NCBI GenBank assembly: GCA_021234155.1
Contig: JAJEKV010000060.1
Location: 7,028,323-7,092,322, forward strand
Direction of reading: 5' to 3'
DNA length: 64,000 nucleotides
Source: Isoetes taiwanensis
Lineage: Eukaryota; Streptophyta; Lycopodiopsida; Isoetales; Isoetaceae
Position 1 is the stretch's first letter. The number at the start of each line of letters is the position of its first letter. The translations under genes and the position numbers were made by a program. Of the stretch, positions 35,213 to 47,259 are shown in pieces. Under the pieces are notes generated by a model. It made no database searches and was not told the DNA's origin. It was given only the letters and a program-made list of their open reading frames with translations.

Positions 35213-38200
35213 TGGCAACTTCGATTTCGGAGATGGTGCGGCCCCGGCGCTCATCTTTCTTGGTAGGCGTCGACCAAATCTTCAGTTTTTCAGGAAGGAG
35301 GTAGGCGTCCAAAAGCAACCTTACTGCACGACCCGGCTTATAGTAGAGTCTTGGTGAGTTCCAAGCTAGGGTAGAACCCGGCTAAGTGCAACTCCCTCCT
35401 TGTATAGGATATTTTGTTCCTAAACGGTCCTGCGAGCGACATTAGGCGATGTCGAACATGCGCCAAATACCTCACAAACAAAGCGCACGCACACGAGCCA
35501 ATGGTCCTAGCGTCAGCGGGGACCAAGTACTTCTCTTTCAACACTGCCACGGCAATCTTTCTCACCCACCGTCACGAGAACATTGTGGGGGAAACCTCTA
35601 TTCCCCATGGGCGTGGATCCATTAGCCGTAGCGGCGGAACAACGGCTCCTCACCGCAATTATGAGCGAGGCGAGGAAGGGAAGGAAGAAGACTTCGGATG
35701 AGCAGGAATCAGGGAGGAGGAAGGCGATGTTGAGCTTCGACCAGCGAGGAGGCCGGCGACAAAGCGAGAGCGGGAGTGGCAAGACTTGAAAGAAGCGGCC
35801 GGACTCTCGAGTCGCGCCACCCCTCGGGTTAGGCATCACAAGCCTGCTCCCATTATCGTCGAAGGTGAGGAGTTTCTACTCGGCGACATTCAAAACCTCA
35901 GGTCTGCAGGGGAAAGGGAGTACCGACCTGAAGAGTTCTTTGCACCAACTCCGGAAGCGGACTTGGGCGACTTCATCGTCAGGAGAGTCGACTTTCCCCT
36001 CAAGTAAGGGAAGCCGACACTTGCGGGAGAGTTTACCTCAGACATCCAAGCCTCACCGGCAACATCCCGAGGCCCGAGATCATGGAGGCGGAACAAAGCT
36101 GAGAACAAGCTACCGACGGAGGAAGAGTTCCTTGCTCTCCGAGGAGCAGATGGGGATCCGCTATGCGACCTCAAACATCCTAACGGCAAGCTCGTCCCCG
36201 AGAACCTCCCGGGATAGGGCGGCCCGAGTCGACCTCGGGGAGGGCCCGACCTTGATCCCGGACTACGAGGGAGCTCACCCGCGGTGGAGGTTGATGATTT
36301 GGAGCGGAACCGCAGAGCTGGATCTGGGAGTGGCCCAGAGGACCCATCTACTAGCGGCGGTCATTACGCTATTACACGCCATTGCTGATGGATGGAAGAA
36401 TAGCGGTTATCCACCCGCCAAGTTCACCCCCCCAGGCGAGGAAGGAGTTATCGTTCTTGATTGCACTCTCGGGGATTCGGCATGCGGCTACCCCTTAACA
36501 CCGAGTATGCAATCTGGTGAAAAGCGGTAGCACTTTCGGCGTCTTCGACTTAGCCATACCTTACGGCGGCGAGCAAGGCTGTCGGTGTGGCGACTTACAC
36601 CTCCCACCGCGAGAATAGAAGATTTAGCAAAGAGCATTACGAGGTGGATCTCCAGCCAATGTCCTTAGGAACTTGGGCCATTCGGTGGGAACAGCCCAAG
36701 TGAAAAAGTTCTTGGAGGATAATCCATCTTCACAGCATCAACGAAGTGATTAGCGTGTTAGTTGCAAGTTCTTGTATTAGTGTAATATAAAATATAAATA
36801 TAACATTCTCTTGCACTATAAATGTTTTGTTGATACATTTTGTGTCCCCTCAACCATGCCAACAAACATAAATAATGCAAGAAAGCAAGGAAAACTAACC
36901 ATGTAGATATGAACCACTTGTGTATCTGACTAGAGGCCTAAAGCCAGGAGGAGAGCGACAACTGCGGGAACTTCACGAACGAGCCAGCCCGAGGCCACGC
37001 CCGTGACAGGAACACAGCTTGAAGAGTTTGGACAAATGACTCGAGAAGAAGAAATATCGCATAAATGAGGACAGGACCTCGAGCGGATAAAGGCCTTGCT
37101 AGCCGCACTGGCGGGGAAGCGAGGTTGATTGGAGTAGCAGCTCAAGCTGCCGCCAAGCATCAGCTCGGAGAAACGGTAGAGAGCGGGGAAGAGGAGCAAG
37201 AGAGAGGAAGGTCCCCGGCTTGGACTCCCTCAGAGCTCAAAGCTCGGTTGAACTCAGGTCGAGAAAGAAGAAAAGCGAGAACCAAGTCCGGCGGGGCGAA
37301 AACGAGGAGGAACCACCGGGGACGACAAAAGGACACAAGAACCTCGACTACGGGAAAGTAGACTCTGCATTGGGAAATGTTTGGAAGGCGAGGAAGCTCG
37401 AAAGCAATTCTCGGCGAGAACAGGTCGTGTATGGAAGCGAGGCTTGGCTTGAGATGGCGAATACGGCAATGCCTATGGTATGAAGGATAAGGATAAAGCG
37501 GGGGTGGCAAATGAACCTGAAGGGAAGCGTACGCATTTGGTGGAAGGGCTATGCCAAAGGCTCATGGCTTAGCGAGGGATGCTTGCGGGTTCAAGAAGTT
37601 TGCTAAAGCCTTCAAAAGCGCCATTACGTTCAAAGAGAGCACAAGTCGATATGATCTGCGGCCGGTTCTACGAGGTTGCGGCAAGGCAACAAGTCGATCT
37701 GAGAAATACCACGAGGAATTTATGAGGCTAAAGGGTTGTATGTGCCAAAGTTAGGTGAAGAAGCATGCGGTTAAAGCTACATTGAAGGTCACGAATGAGG
37801 AGATCCTTAAGCTTGTAAGGGCAATAAACCCTAGAAGCGGTATCGAAGCGGAGTCAAGGCAATAAGCTTGCAAGGGGCGGGACCTCGAGAATAGCGGGCG
37901 AGAGGCAACGATATTACAAGATAAAGGCAAAGGCGTGGCGGTTTTAGCAGAAACGGCCGGCCAGGACCGGCTAGAGCCCCATATAGTGGCAATCAAAGGA
38001 AAACAACCGGGAGAAAAGCGGGTGTCCTTCAAAGACAAGCGGGAAGGGTCAAACTACTCCAAAGCGGTCGCGATCCTTTGCGGAGGCCATGCCCAGGAAA
38101 AAGCGAGGAGTGCATAAGCGGCTTTGCCCGTGTTTCCAGCCGGGCCATAGGGCGACAAAGCGCCCATATGTCATGAGTCTGGCCTAGCGAGTTGGGAGAT

Positions 38201-38300
38201 TGGGACACTGCATCCGGCGGGCGCGAGGAGGCCCGCGACTACATTGAGGGGTGAGTGTCATATCTTTGCCGCAAATAGATCTGAGCAAGCGAGCGGTATA
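35213..38300 (+). pseudogene. gag: Gypsy 2 gag region, badly broken
   Basis: Starts MATSISEMVRPRRSS. Pieces in several frames follow, such as PAPIIVEGEEFLLGDIQNL (near 35845), which resembles PVIYHQGQEYLLLEDIM in Gypsy 1 gag, and SRYDLRPVLRGCGKATSRS near 37650. Position before protease and RT, and this likeness to Gypsy 1, support gag. No clear knuckle was found because of the frameshifts. Confidence 0.55.
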
Positions 38301-38770
38301 AAAAGTAATTTCCACGATTAGGGAAAGGCCAAGGCCAAGTCATTTATAGTCCTAATAGATTCCTGGAAGTAGCCATAACTTTGCATCTCCCGAGAATGGT
38401 TCAAATGTTGAAGTTGAAACCATTAAAAGTCAAAGCCAAGGCCCGTTGTCTTAGCAAGTGGAGCGATAAAAGGCGGGCAGGCGGGTAAAAGAATCAACTT
38501 TGACATCGACTTGCGGGGATTAAGATCGGATGGGGGGGAGGTAATGAGCATCGGCAAATATGACTTGATAATAGGTATGGAGTACCTTGGACCAGCGAGG
38601 GCCATTATTGATTGTGGAAGCGGAAGGTGACCTTCCCAACACCCGGCAAAGATCATTGAGATAACGGGTAAAGAAGTTGTCCCCATCATGCGGTGTATGT
38701 CTTCTAAGCGGTACATTCCAAGTGCATCAAGAAGTGGCGGTAGCATACATCTTCAAGCTTGAGATTAGTG
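38300..38770 (+). pseudogene. pol: Gypsy 2 aspartic protease region
   Basis: Frame-corrected reading gives a SFIVLIDS-type active site near 38342-38365, followed by SIGKYDLIIGMEYLGPARA (38548-38605), typical of the Gypsy protease end. Several indels. Confidence 0.6.
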
Positions 38771-38994
38771 GCGGGTGGAAGGAAGCAAAGACAAAGATGC
38801 TGTCGGCAAGTTCTTGAGGCAAATAGCTAAGTTGATCCGCGGAGTTCCACGATCTCTTTCGGATGAGATCAAGCGGCTCCCTCCTTATAGGGAGTCGAGT
38901 CGCGAGATAGCACTTTCGAGCAGGGAACAAAACCGACAAGCAAGGCTCCATATAGAATGACAACGCGGGGAGTTGTCCGACTAAAAAGCGATTC

Positions 38995-39560
38995 TTGGGG
39001 GCTGCTTTCGACCTAGGTTTCATTAGACCTAGTGTCTCTCGTAGTTTGGAAGCGCCCATTCTTTTTGTCAAGAAGAAGGATGGATCTTTGAGAATGTGCA
39101 TAGACTATAGGCGGTTGAATAAGCACACCATTAAGAACAAGTATGCGCTTCCAAGATCGAGGCGACTTGATGGATCAGCTTCAAGGAGCAAAGATCTTCT
39201 CAAAATCGACTTAAAATCGGGTTATCATCGAATCTGGATAAAGGAGGAGGATATCCACAAGACCGCCTTCCGGGGCCTTGGTATGGGCATTATGAGTTCC
39301 ACAGTGATGCCTTTACGACTTATCAAATGCCCCATAGCGTTCATGAGGCTCATGAGCGATATCTTCGAGTTCACGGACACCTTTGTGATTGTTTTCTTTG
39401 ATGACATTTTGGTGTATAGCGGATCCCTTGAAGAACACGTGCAACGCGAGAAGGGTGCTAGAAAGTTGAGGAGGCACCGGTTATGCGCCAAGTTGTCCGA
39501 AGTGCCGCCTTAGCGAAGAAGGTGGAATACCTTGGTCATGTGATCTCGGCGAAAGGCATC
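38995..39560 (+). pseudogene. pol: Gypsy 2 reverse transcriptase
   Basis: Reads GFIRPSVS, APILFVKKKDGSLRMCIDYR, KIDLKSGYHRIWIKEEDIHK (first aspartate), then FVIVFFDDILVYSGSLEEHV with the FFDD active site near 39390, and KKVEYLGHVIS after a frame change near 39510. Short insertions disturb the first and middle blocks. Confidence 0.92.
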
Positions 39561-39599
39561 TCGGCGGACCCGCCAAGATTGAAGCGGTGATTGATGGCG

Positions 39600-40170
39600 G
39601 CCGAAAGAATGTGCCGCAGGTCGAAGTTTTCTCGGTCTAGCGGTACTCTGAGGAAGTTAAGTGAAGAACTTTGCTAAGATAGCAACCGGATTAACAGACG
39701 GCGAGGCGAAAGGTGAAAGATTGGGTAGAGCATTGGCACAAAGAAAGCCCAAAAGGGATTTGAATTGTTGAAGGAAGCTTTAACAACAGCCCGATCTTAA
39801 CCTTTGGGACCGGAGAAAAGATAAGCTTGTAACGGATCGCGAGTAAGATAGCTTCGGTGCGGTGCTTATGCAAGAAGAGCGTGTGGTAGCGTATGATTCG
39901 AGAAAAATGAAGCAGCCGCCGAGACGCTACCCAACGCCTACGATCGGGGAATTGCTTGCGGTTAATGGGGGCATTAAGAATATGGAGGCATTATCTCTTG
40001 GGAAGGAAGTTCCAATTGGATCACAGACCATCGAGCCTCAATATGTATTCACGCAACCACACCTCAATCCGAAGGCGGAGATGGATGGAGTTCCTCGAGG
40101 AATACGACTTTGATATAGTCTACAAGCGGGGAAACTCAATGTGGTAGCGGATGCGCTCAAGGCATCCCCC
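39600..40170 (+). pseudogene. pol: Gypsy 2 RNase H
   Basis: Blocks: VLMQEERVVAYDSRKMKQ (39857-39915), PTPTIGELLAVNGGIKN (39930-39985), and a final RRRWMEFLEEYDFDIVYKRG with GNSMWx, in two frames. Typical RNase H tail of Gypsy pol, with frame breaks. Confidence 0.8.
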
Positions 40171-40379
40171 TCGACAACTAGAGTGCATTGCAGCGCCAAT
40201 TTCGGCGCTCTCCGGCGACTTTGGTAAGAGGATTGAAGAGTCCTTGCCAGCGGATGTGGATTTCGAGGGAAGTATGGGCAAGCCTCTCTAAGGAGGCTAG
40301 AACAGATAAAAAGCGGAGAGCCTTCAAGCATTATAAGAAGGAAGGCAACTGTTATACCATAAGAACAAGTTGTGCGTGC

Positions 40380-41340
40380 GAATCATCGGTGTAAGGAAGT
40401 TGATCCTCCATGACCACGCTTGACCCAATAGCTGGCCATCGCGGGATTCATGAAAACATATTTCAAAGTCTTGGCGGCAGCTATTATTGGCGGGAATGAA
40501 GAAGCAAATAGCTTCGCTACATCAAGGAATGTCGGCTATGCCGGCCAGACGAAAGGCGAGACGACTTATTCGGGGCATTAGAGCCGTTAGCGATTACCAA
40601 AAGCTAAGTGGGAGGTAATCAGCATGGATTTCATCACAGGACTCCCAAAACGGCGAGAGAGGCAAGGATGCCTTGATGGTAGTGGTCGACAAGTTGTCAA
40701 AGATGGCACATTTTGTGCCTTGCGGGACCACGAGAATCGACTATGGATACGACAAAGCTCTTCACCAAAGAGATCTTCGGGCTTCATGGCATGCCAAGGG
40801 AGATTATCTCCAAGCCGCCAGATCGAAGTTCATGAGTGCCTTTTGCAAGACCTCTTTCGCGACAATTCAGACCAAGCTATCCATGAGCACAGTATCATCC
40901 TCGAGACGGATGGCGGACGGAGGCGGACCAACGGGATCTTAGAAGACATGCTCTGAAACTATATGCGGAATAAGCAAAGTATGTGGGAAGAATTTATTCA
41001 CTTGGTGGAGTTTGCATACAATAGCACCAAGCGGGAATCGTCCCAAATGTAAGCCATTTATGATCAATTATGGCTATCGATTGCCTAACTCGGACACTTG
41101 GCACAACCAGAGTGTCAAAAGTAGAAGTTTCAGCGGCCGGATGTTGGCCGATATCGGCCCGACTCGTGGAAAGAGGTTCGAGGGTATCTGCTAGCGACAA
41201 GAAGTCGACAAAAGAGCATCGTAGATAAACATCGAGCGGTAAGAGAGTTCAAAGTTGGAGATGATGTATGGCTCAAGATAAAGGTGAAGCGGTGGCTTCG
41301 GGATTGGCAATTGCAAGAAGCTTGCTCCAAGGTGGGCTGG
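40380..41340 (+). pseudogene. pol: Gypsy 2 integrase
   Basis: The zinc-finger part is degraded (GHRGIHEN near 40437). The core opens with MDFITGLPK (40624), then DALMVVVDKLSKMAHFVPCG (40665-40730). Later pieces, NYGYRLPNSD (41065) and WLKIKVKRW-like sequence near 41270, mark the C-terminal side. Many indels. Confidence 0.8.
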
Positions 41341-41344
41341 ACCC

Positions 41345-41660
41345 TTGAGAATAATCAAGAGAGTAGGTAATCAATCCTACAAGTTAGAATTGCCGGTACA
41401 CCTAAAGATTCATAAGGTCTTCCACATTGAGTTTGTTGAAGAAGCATACTCCAAATCCAGGCGAAGTTTTGGACACTCAACGTTGTTGGAAATGGCGGAG
41501 GAGCGGTTGGAAATAGTTCGAAATGATTCTTGATAAAGCTTTCAAGAAGACAAGGAGGTCGGAGTTCCTCAATGCTTGGTCAAGTGGAAACACTTGCCGG
41601 TGGAAAACCATGGCGTGGGTACTTAAGAAGGATTTGGTAAAAGCGGTACCCACGGTTTAT
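41345..41660 (+). pseudogene. Gypsy 2 integrase tail and chromodomain
   Basis: IIKRVGNQSYKLELPVHLKI is the usual sequence before the chromodomain, with HKVFHIEFVEEAYS after it. In a frame starting near 41523 comes ILDKAFKKTRRSEF, then CLVKWKHLPVENH in the adjacent frame, then KDLVKAVPTVYG. This fits a chromodomain (R..K..R, LVKWK.LP). In chromoviruses this domain can bind methylated histone H3 and steer integration. Confidence 0.75.
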
Positions 41661-42567
41661 GGAGCAATGGGGCGGCAAGGTCATCTCCGAAATGCGGCCG
41701 GGCATGTCGATTTGCGTGGGTTAATTCTTGTATAGATTAATCTCGCATGCAACCTATGCTTGGTATGGGTGCATCTTGTTGTTACCGATGATGAGACCAC
41801 TACGGTGATCTCTAGGGCGTGGTGTAATGTCAATGTAGGCATGACCAAGCGTTTCCGCTTTGGGCTGTGGAAGGTAGATTAGAAAGTCTATACGTCCCGC
41901 GGAAGGAGGCGGCCTCGAAGAAAAGAGGTCATTAAGGAATGCATTGATAGGGGAAAGCACCTTTAGCCCCATATATGCTTTGATAGGAGGAATCCATCCT
42001 TCACACGCGAGAAGGATATCCTCCACGTTGGGCAACTAGAGGTGTAGGCATGGCGGCATATAGGCATATAGGTATTTCTCTCCCGGCCATTATGGAAGAT
42101 TCATCCTCTTCCTACGCCGGGAGATTAGCCATGCATTCATGTAGATAGGTGGGGTGGTCACCATATAACCAAAATTTATTAAACAATTAAAACGGTACTA
42201 ACGTAGTGTCGACCTGCAGGCCGATGAAGCTCCGGAGGGCAAGGAGGTCGAAGCTCACGAAGACTTGCAACACAAGTTTTGTTGGAATGTGTTGCAAGGA
42301 ATGAAGAAATACCTCGGGGCCGATAATTATAGATATGAAATGCTTGAAATTTTGTCTAACTTAACATAGTGAATAACTTGTTAATGGTGTTATGAATTGA
42401 TAAGTATTCCATAATATAATAACGTAATAATGTTCTAAAAGTAATTACCTTAGAGTAATCGCGATAAATGTATAAAGATTATATTGTAGGTATCACGTTG
42501 ATTGCAGGTTGCAGGTTAGGAAGATCCCAAGGTGGGGAGACCCACGATGCTGCGGACAGCATCATTT
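41661..42567 (+). other. Gypsy 2 3' untranslated spacer
   Basis: No conserved coding sequence. A first purine-tract copy (CAAGGTGGGGAGA) lies at about 42528-42541, 40 bases before the real one. Confidence 0.5.
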
Positions 42568-42581
42568 CAAGGTGGGGAGAA
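42568..42581 (+). promoter_or_regulatory. Gypsy 2 polypurine tract
   Basis: AAGGTGGGGAGAA directly before the LTR start TGTGACGTT, a common arrangement in plant chromoviruses. Confidence 0.88.
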
Positions 42582-44146
42582 TGTGACGTTCGGCCACGGT
42601 ATCGCTCCCGGGGCGTACATTATACCGCCCGTCATTACCGTACGCCACCCACCCCGATTGGCGTAATGCGCCAGCGGATAGCGGGAGGTAAGTAGCCCTA
42701 GGGGCAACTTGCTAGGAGTGTTCATATATTATTAATGTGCACATGTGCACATTAATGAGGGCACCTGCTTCCATGTTGGCATATTTTGCCACCTAGCCAC
42801 TAAAGGCAAGTGGGGCCTTTCCAATTATCCCACATGCCAAATTGGGTAATTGAAACCCTAGCCTAAACCCCATGTCTATTTAGGGTAGGAAAACCCTAGC
42901 TTGCTAGTTTTTCGGATCCTTAGGGTTTTAGAGCTCGGTTTTGGCTGCCCGGGGAGCCAAAAACCAGCCTCCCGTGACTTGGCGAGTTGCGCCATCGGTT
43001 TCCACTGAATTGATCATTTCGGCCGGGATGGTTGAACTTCGGTCGGGGAGGAGCCACTCAAGGATCAGGTATTTGGTCAATTTAATAGCTTAAACCGTCT
43101 TCTAGTCATAGAATCAGTAGGTTTAGACTATTAAATTGCCCATAATAATTATCTAGATCTTAGATCTGGGACACTAACTAAAAGAACCTAACTCTATGAT
43201 TGGATCTAGTTCTTTAGTTCTTACGTGATATATTTGGATGATGTATTTACGTGAACTCCTTGTATTGGGAAGGGGGTAGAGGCCCTAAAGCTTGTAGTTG
43301 ATGCTCCTAGAGTAGCCTCTCTAGCACAATTGTAGATTCGGCACTGTGTACAAGAGCCACACCGGGTTGTGGGTGAAGGGGGCGGGCTGGGCTAAAAGGA
43401 GGTTCATGTCCTCGACTCTTGAGCGATCCCCACGGTGTGTAAAGCCTACAGGGATCATTGTGACTAGGTCTAATGGCTTACCGAGTCGCGGGTAAGGCAT
43501 GGGCTCGATTACCGTGAAGTGGTGTACACTTTCCGGTGGAGTTCCCAGTCGAATCGGGCAAGGCCCTCTAGTCACCTTGAGTTAGCATGTAGATCTCCGG
43601 AGGGAGTGATCCCTACCTGCCCATCGGAACTGGGAGGATGAGACCCAGGAATAGCCCCTTCGGCTATGCATCCGGGAACTCTGATCGAGTCCCAACACTT
43701 TTCACCCTACTCGCAAAGTGTGCACGGGGGAGGGGCGGATGGAGTGGACAACCCTATGCCATGTTCTTATGCCGGTAAATCCATTGCCATGAATTAATGC
43801 ACCCCGAACTCTGGAGACCCAAGCCGTCGGTCATCCTTTGAGTCCAGCCTTGGGTAGGATCCCCTATGTGATGTGCTGATCTTTGTCTATGCAGAATATG
43901 AGGGACCATCCTTGAGATGGTCACGGGATGTTGATGTATGTGCTACGACATGTATGTTTACGCCTCCCAGCTAGGGTAGGCCCCCGAGGGAGACGGGTAG
44001 AATGACACCTTCACTCTCCCCACTTGGACTTCGTTACGGTGCGATGATATGTGGAGGGCCACAGATCGACATGGAGCTGGTGTGGGGGAAGAACTCTGTT
44101 TGTATCACGGTGAGTGCAATCGTGATATACAGTAGGGGACGTCACA
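42582..44146 (+). repeat. Gypsy 2 3' LTR
   Basis: Starts TGTGACGT and ends ACGTCACA, an eight-base perfect inverted end. Length 1565 bases. It is the better preserved copy at its 5' end. Confidence 0.9.
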
Positions 44147-44900
44147 AAATTGGGGTCCCGAAAAACCCTGAAGTGCTGCTGGTGCTGCCCAAACACTTTT
44201 GATCATATCTAGAGATCAAGAACTCCGTTTCTGCTGAAATTTATTGCGTTGGAAAGTTATCTCAGATTTCTTCTTATTGGTATGTAATTTGTATATGTTT
44301 TCAATAATTTTTCCTCTGCAAAAACTCGAACTTTCTGGCTGCAAATCGAGGGCGCAAATAAAACCCTGAAGTGCTCGTGGTATTGTCCACATACTTTCTA
44401 TCGTATCTGGCGTATCACGTTGGAAAGCTCCCTCAGTGATCTTTCTGAAGGTATGTGATTTGCATGTGTTTGAATGGTGTTTCCATAGCAAAAACACAGA
44501 TTTACAGCCTGCACCACCACTTTGTGGTTCATATTACATTTTTGTTCATATCTCTTTCTCTGTGACTCGGTTTCTCATGAAATTTATATCTTTGGAAAGC
44601 TCTCTCAAGTTCTTTCAAAGCTATTTTATGTTGCTAAAGTTTAGACAGAATTTCAGAGCAAAAACAACAGATTTTCAGTGCTGGCTTTAGGGTTTCCATT
44701 GTTCGATTTTCAGCACTATATACTTTTCTTCATATCTATTGATCTGCAGCTCTGTTTTGGGAGCAATGCATATCATTGGAATTCTTGTTCTGTGATGATT
44801 ATACAGACATATGGTTTGTACACATTCGCTTAAGATCTGAGAGGAGAAAACAACAAGTTTTTGCAACCCGATTTTAAGACGTGATTCAGAGGGTGTGATA
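44147..44900 (+). repeat. Satellite-like tandem array, about 171-bp units
   Basis: Degenerate units recur with GGAAAGYTMYCTCAG at 44251, 44422 and 44593, a period of 171. Each unit also has a TCATATCT motif and a GCAAAAAC motif. The start (AAATTGGGGTCCC) matches 31024-31040, left of Gypsy 2. Confidence 0.75.
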
Positions 44901-44939
44901 CCATCCAATCACCTTGGCTTAAAGCATTTACATGCTGAA

Positions 44940-45500
44940 GCCTTGCGCACGGCGCCCTGTAAGGGGGAAAAACCATTGCTTATTTTCATTTCGGATGCTG
45001 CGTCCGTAAGGTGGCGAGAGGTTGCACTAGAGGCTGCACTTGATTTATGCACTTGAACACTTTCAGACAAGTGTCTGTAAAGTGAAAGAGCCTGCACTTG
45101 CTTCTTGCACTTGGAAGCCTGCGCCTGCTTCTGACACGTGGAAGCTTTCGGGCGGGCGTCTATAAAAGGACGAGAGGTTGTCCATCAAAAGTGCTTGGAG
45201 GCTTTGCATGCCGCCTATAAGGTGGCGAGGTTGCACTAGAGGCTGCGGCTTGATTTATGCACTTGAACACTTTCGGGCATTGTGTCCGTAAGGTGGCGAG
45301 GTTGCACTAGAGGTCAACGCTTGATTTATGCACTTGAACACTTCCGGGCGCATTATGCAGTCCGTAATGTGAAAGAGCCCGCACTTGCTTCTTGCACTTG
45401 GAAGCCACCGCCGACGACGCACGAAGCTTTGTGACGCCCCTGTAATGTGACGCAGGTTGTGCATCATCAAAGTGCTTGGAGGCTTTGCATGGCCGTCAGA
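44940..45500 (+). repeat. LINE B 5' tandem monomers
   Basis: GGTTGCACTAGAGG occurs at 45020, 45229 and 45300; TGCACTTGAACAC near 45050, 45259 and 45329; GTGCTTGGAGGCTTTGCATG at 45191 and 45472. Unit spacing is near 70 bases for the last pair. A TATAAAAGG box lies near 45160. Such monomers can act as the promoter of LINEs. Confidence 0.7.
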
Positions 45501-45516
45501 GGGTGACACCGTATTC

Positions 45517-46690
45517 ATGGCAACTCCGGTGATAGAAGAGTTTTACGCCACTGCCTCCCTTCATCCAACCCCACGAGATATGCATGTGGATGGTGCCGAT
45601 CTGCCAGCCCCTCTACCTAGCGCGGACATGGCAAAGAAACTTCTACCGGAGAGTACATAGATGCCATTCCCAATCGCAGCCGATGACACCGCAAAATTGA
45701 CAGGTGCACAATTGAAAAGAAGAAAAGCCGCAAAGTCTCGTGCAACAAGCATAGCTCGGCGGGCATATGACGATACTCTAGCCTAGCGGCAAGAAGTCGT
45801 GATCCGTGCTTCACCACCACCAAACCGGTAGTTGAGGAGCACTGGAAACAGGTTCAAGCAATGGCAGAGGGCAACAGAGCTCGAATTGCTTGCTTGGCAG
45901 AGGAAATGCAGGCCTCCGCACCCAAATTGCTCAAGAGGCAGCTGGCTACTGAAAAATAGCGTGTTTCCAGCATGGAGACCCGCATACTACTAGTACCTAG
46001 AAGATGGCCTTCGCCTAGTGCACTCTGAAAGGCAGAATGATAAGAAGGGTCTTGCTGACATGCAGGCCCGCATAGATTCCTTGTACACCGCCATGGAAAC
46101 CATGACACAGGACAAGCGACATGTTGAGCAGGAGACAATGGTAACCATCTCCCGCCTTCGATCGAGGTCGAGGAGGTCAAGCATCGTGATGCGAAAAGTC
46201 CAGGTCGCTTTTAAAGAGAGCCAGTCACAATTGAGAGCCCTTCAAAGTAGGGTCGAGACACAAGAAGTTGCCTCATCTGCAATGAACCCTATGCTGGACT
46301 CTCGCTTGCAGAAACTGGAGCATAGCTCCGCAGCCCAAGATCGGAAGATGAAGGAGCTGAGGGCAGCCATTGCTGAACAAGGCAAGGGCCTCAATGCAGA
46401 CGCTCATGAGCAATTGCAACGGTGCATGCGTGAATTGACAAGGCAAAGAACAATTTCGTGGGAGCTAAGCTCCCGGCCGGGGAAGGAGAGACCACTATAC
46501 ACGCCACGCAGTCCCACCGCCCAAGAGTCCGCAAGGCGCCAGCCGGGGCCGCCTACTACCCCCAAGCCACTCCATGCCACCCCGCCCCCAACGTGAGCCC
46601 GCGGCCTATGCCCCGCCGACAACAAACAACTCCCTCAAGCAGCCGGGTGATTGACCCAATCGCCGAGAGCTCCGTGAGCCGAGATCGAGA
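45517..46690 (+). pseudogene. LINE B ORF1, coiled-coil protein
   Basis: Opens MATPVIEEFYATASLHP. After a few stops the best part (46018-46596) reads KGLADMQARIDSLYTAME, VAFKESQSQLRALQSRVETQ and DRKMKELRAAIAEQGKG, with heptad-like spacing of a long coiled coil. A proline-rich, basic end follows (RPLYTPRSPTAQESARRQP). LINE ORF1 proteins form trimers or multimers on element RNA. No knuckle seen. Confidence 0.65.
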
Positions 46691-47259
46691 AGCCACAATG
46701 TGGTGGTACGTGGCCCGTGTGAGAGCGGGGAGGACCTCATTAACCGGGCTCCAAATGTTGATTCTTGCCCCCATTCCCCCCCAAAACATTATTAGGGCGA
46801 GGACGCCATGGCGTCCAAAGCACGAGCAGCCCGCGGGTGGTCCGCGTTCCACGCTGATGCGCAAGTAAAGCGGCCATCTGCGCCCGAGGTAGGCGGCCTA
46901 AAGGAACTACCTTGTATGTTGACCAAAAACGACCCCGGCCCAACAAAGAAGACCGTAACGCGAGTTGGCCAAAGTTAAAAGCATTAGCAGAGGGAGGAGG
47001 CTGCGGGGCGATTCGGGCAAGATGCAAATTTTCAGGCAGCCGAATCTTTGCTCTGAATCTTGCTACCCTCAAGCGACCTCGGCCCGATACTTTGCCGCTG
47101 CTACTGGCCCAGGCATACAACTCAAGTTGCCTCACCTTACATTTGCTTTCGCACATCTCGGGCGCTCAAGTTGCCTCACCTTCCGCACATCTCGGTTTGC
47201 CCACTCCGCCACTCCCCTTCTAGCATGCCCGAAATCCCCTGCGCCCCTACCAACAAATA

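Larger units (their letters stand above)
31157..44146 (+). mobile_element. Ty3/Gypsy chromovirus 2, decayed but complete in layout
   Basis: Order: 5' LTR (to about 32595), primer site (32601), an upstream ORF with an H3-tail-like start (33269), gag, protease, RT, RNase H, integrase, chromodomain (about 41530-41620), polypurine tract (42568-42581) and 3' LTR (42582-44146). Integrase after RT marks Gypsy; the chromodomain marks a chromovirus. All coding parts carry many small indels, and the two LTRs differ strongly, so it is old or poorly assembled. Confidence 0.9.

Noticed and set aside
44940-45500. CRISPR-like array
   Set aside because: The repeats are irregular, the spacers are not unique, and the genome is eukaryotic. 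They are LINE monomers.
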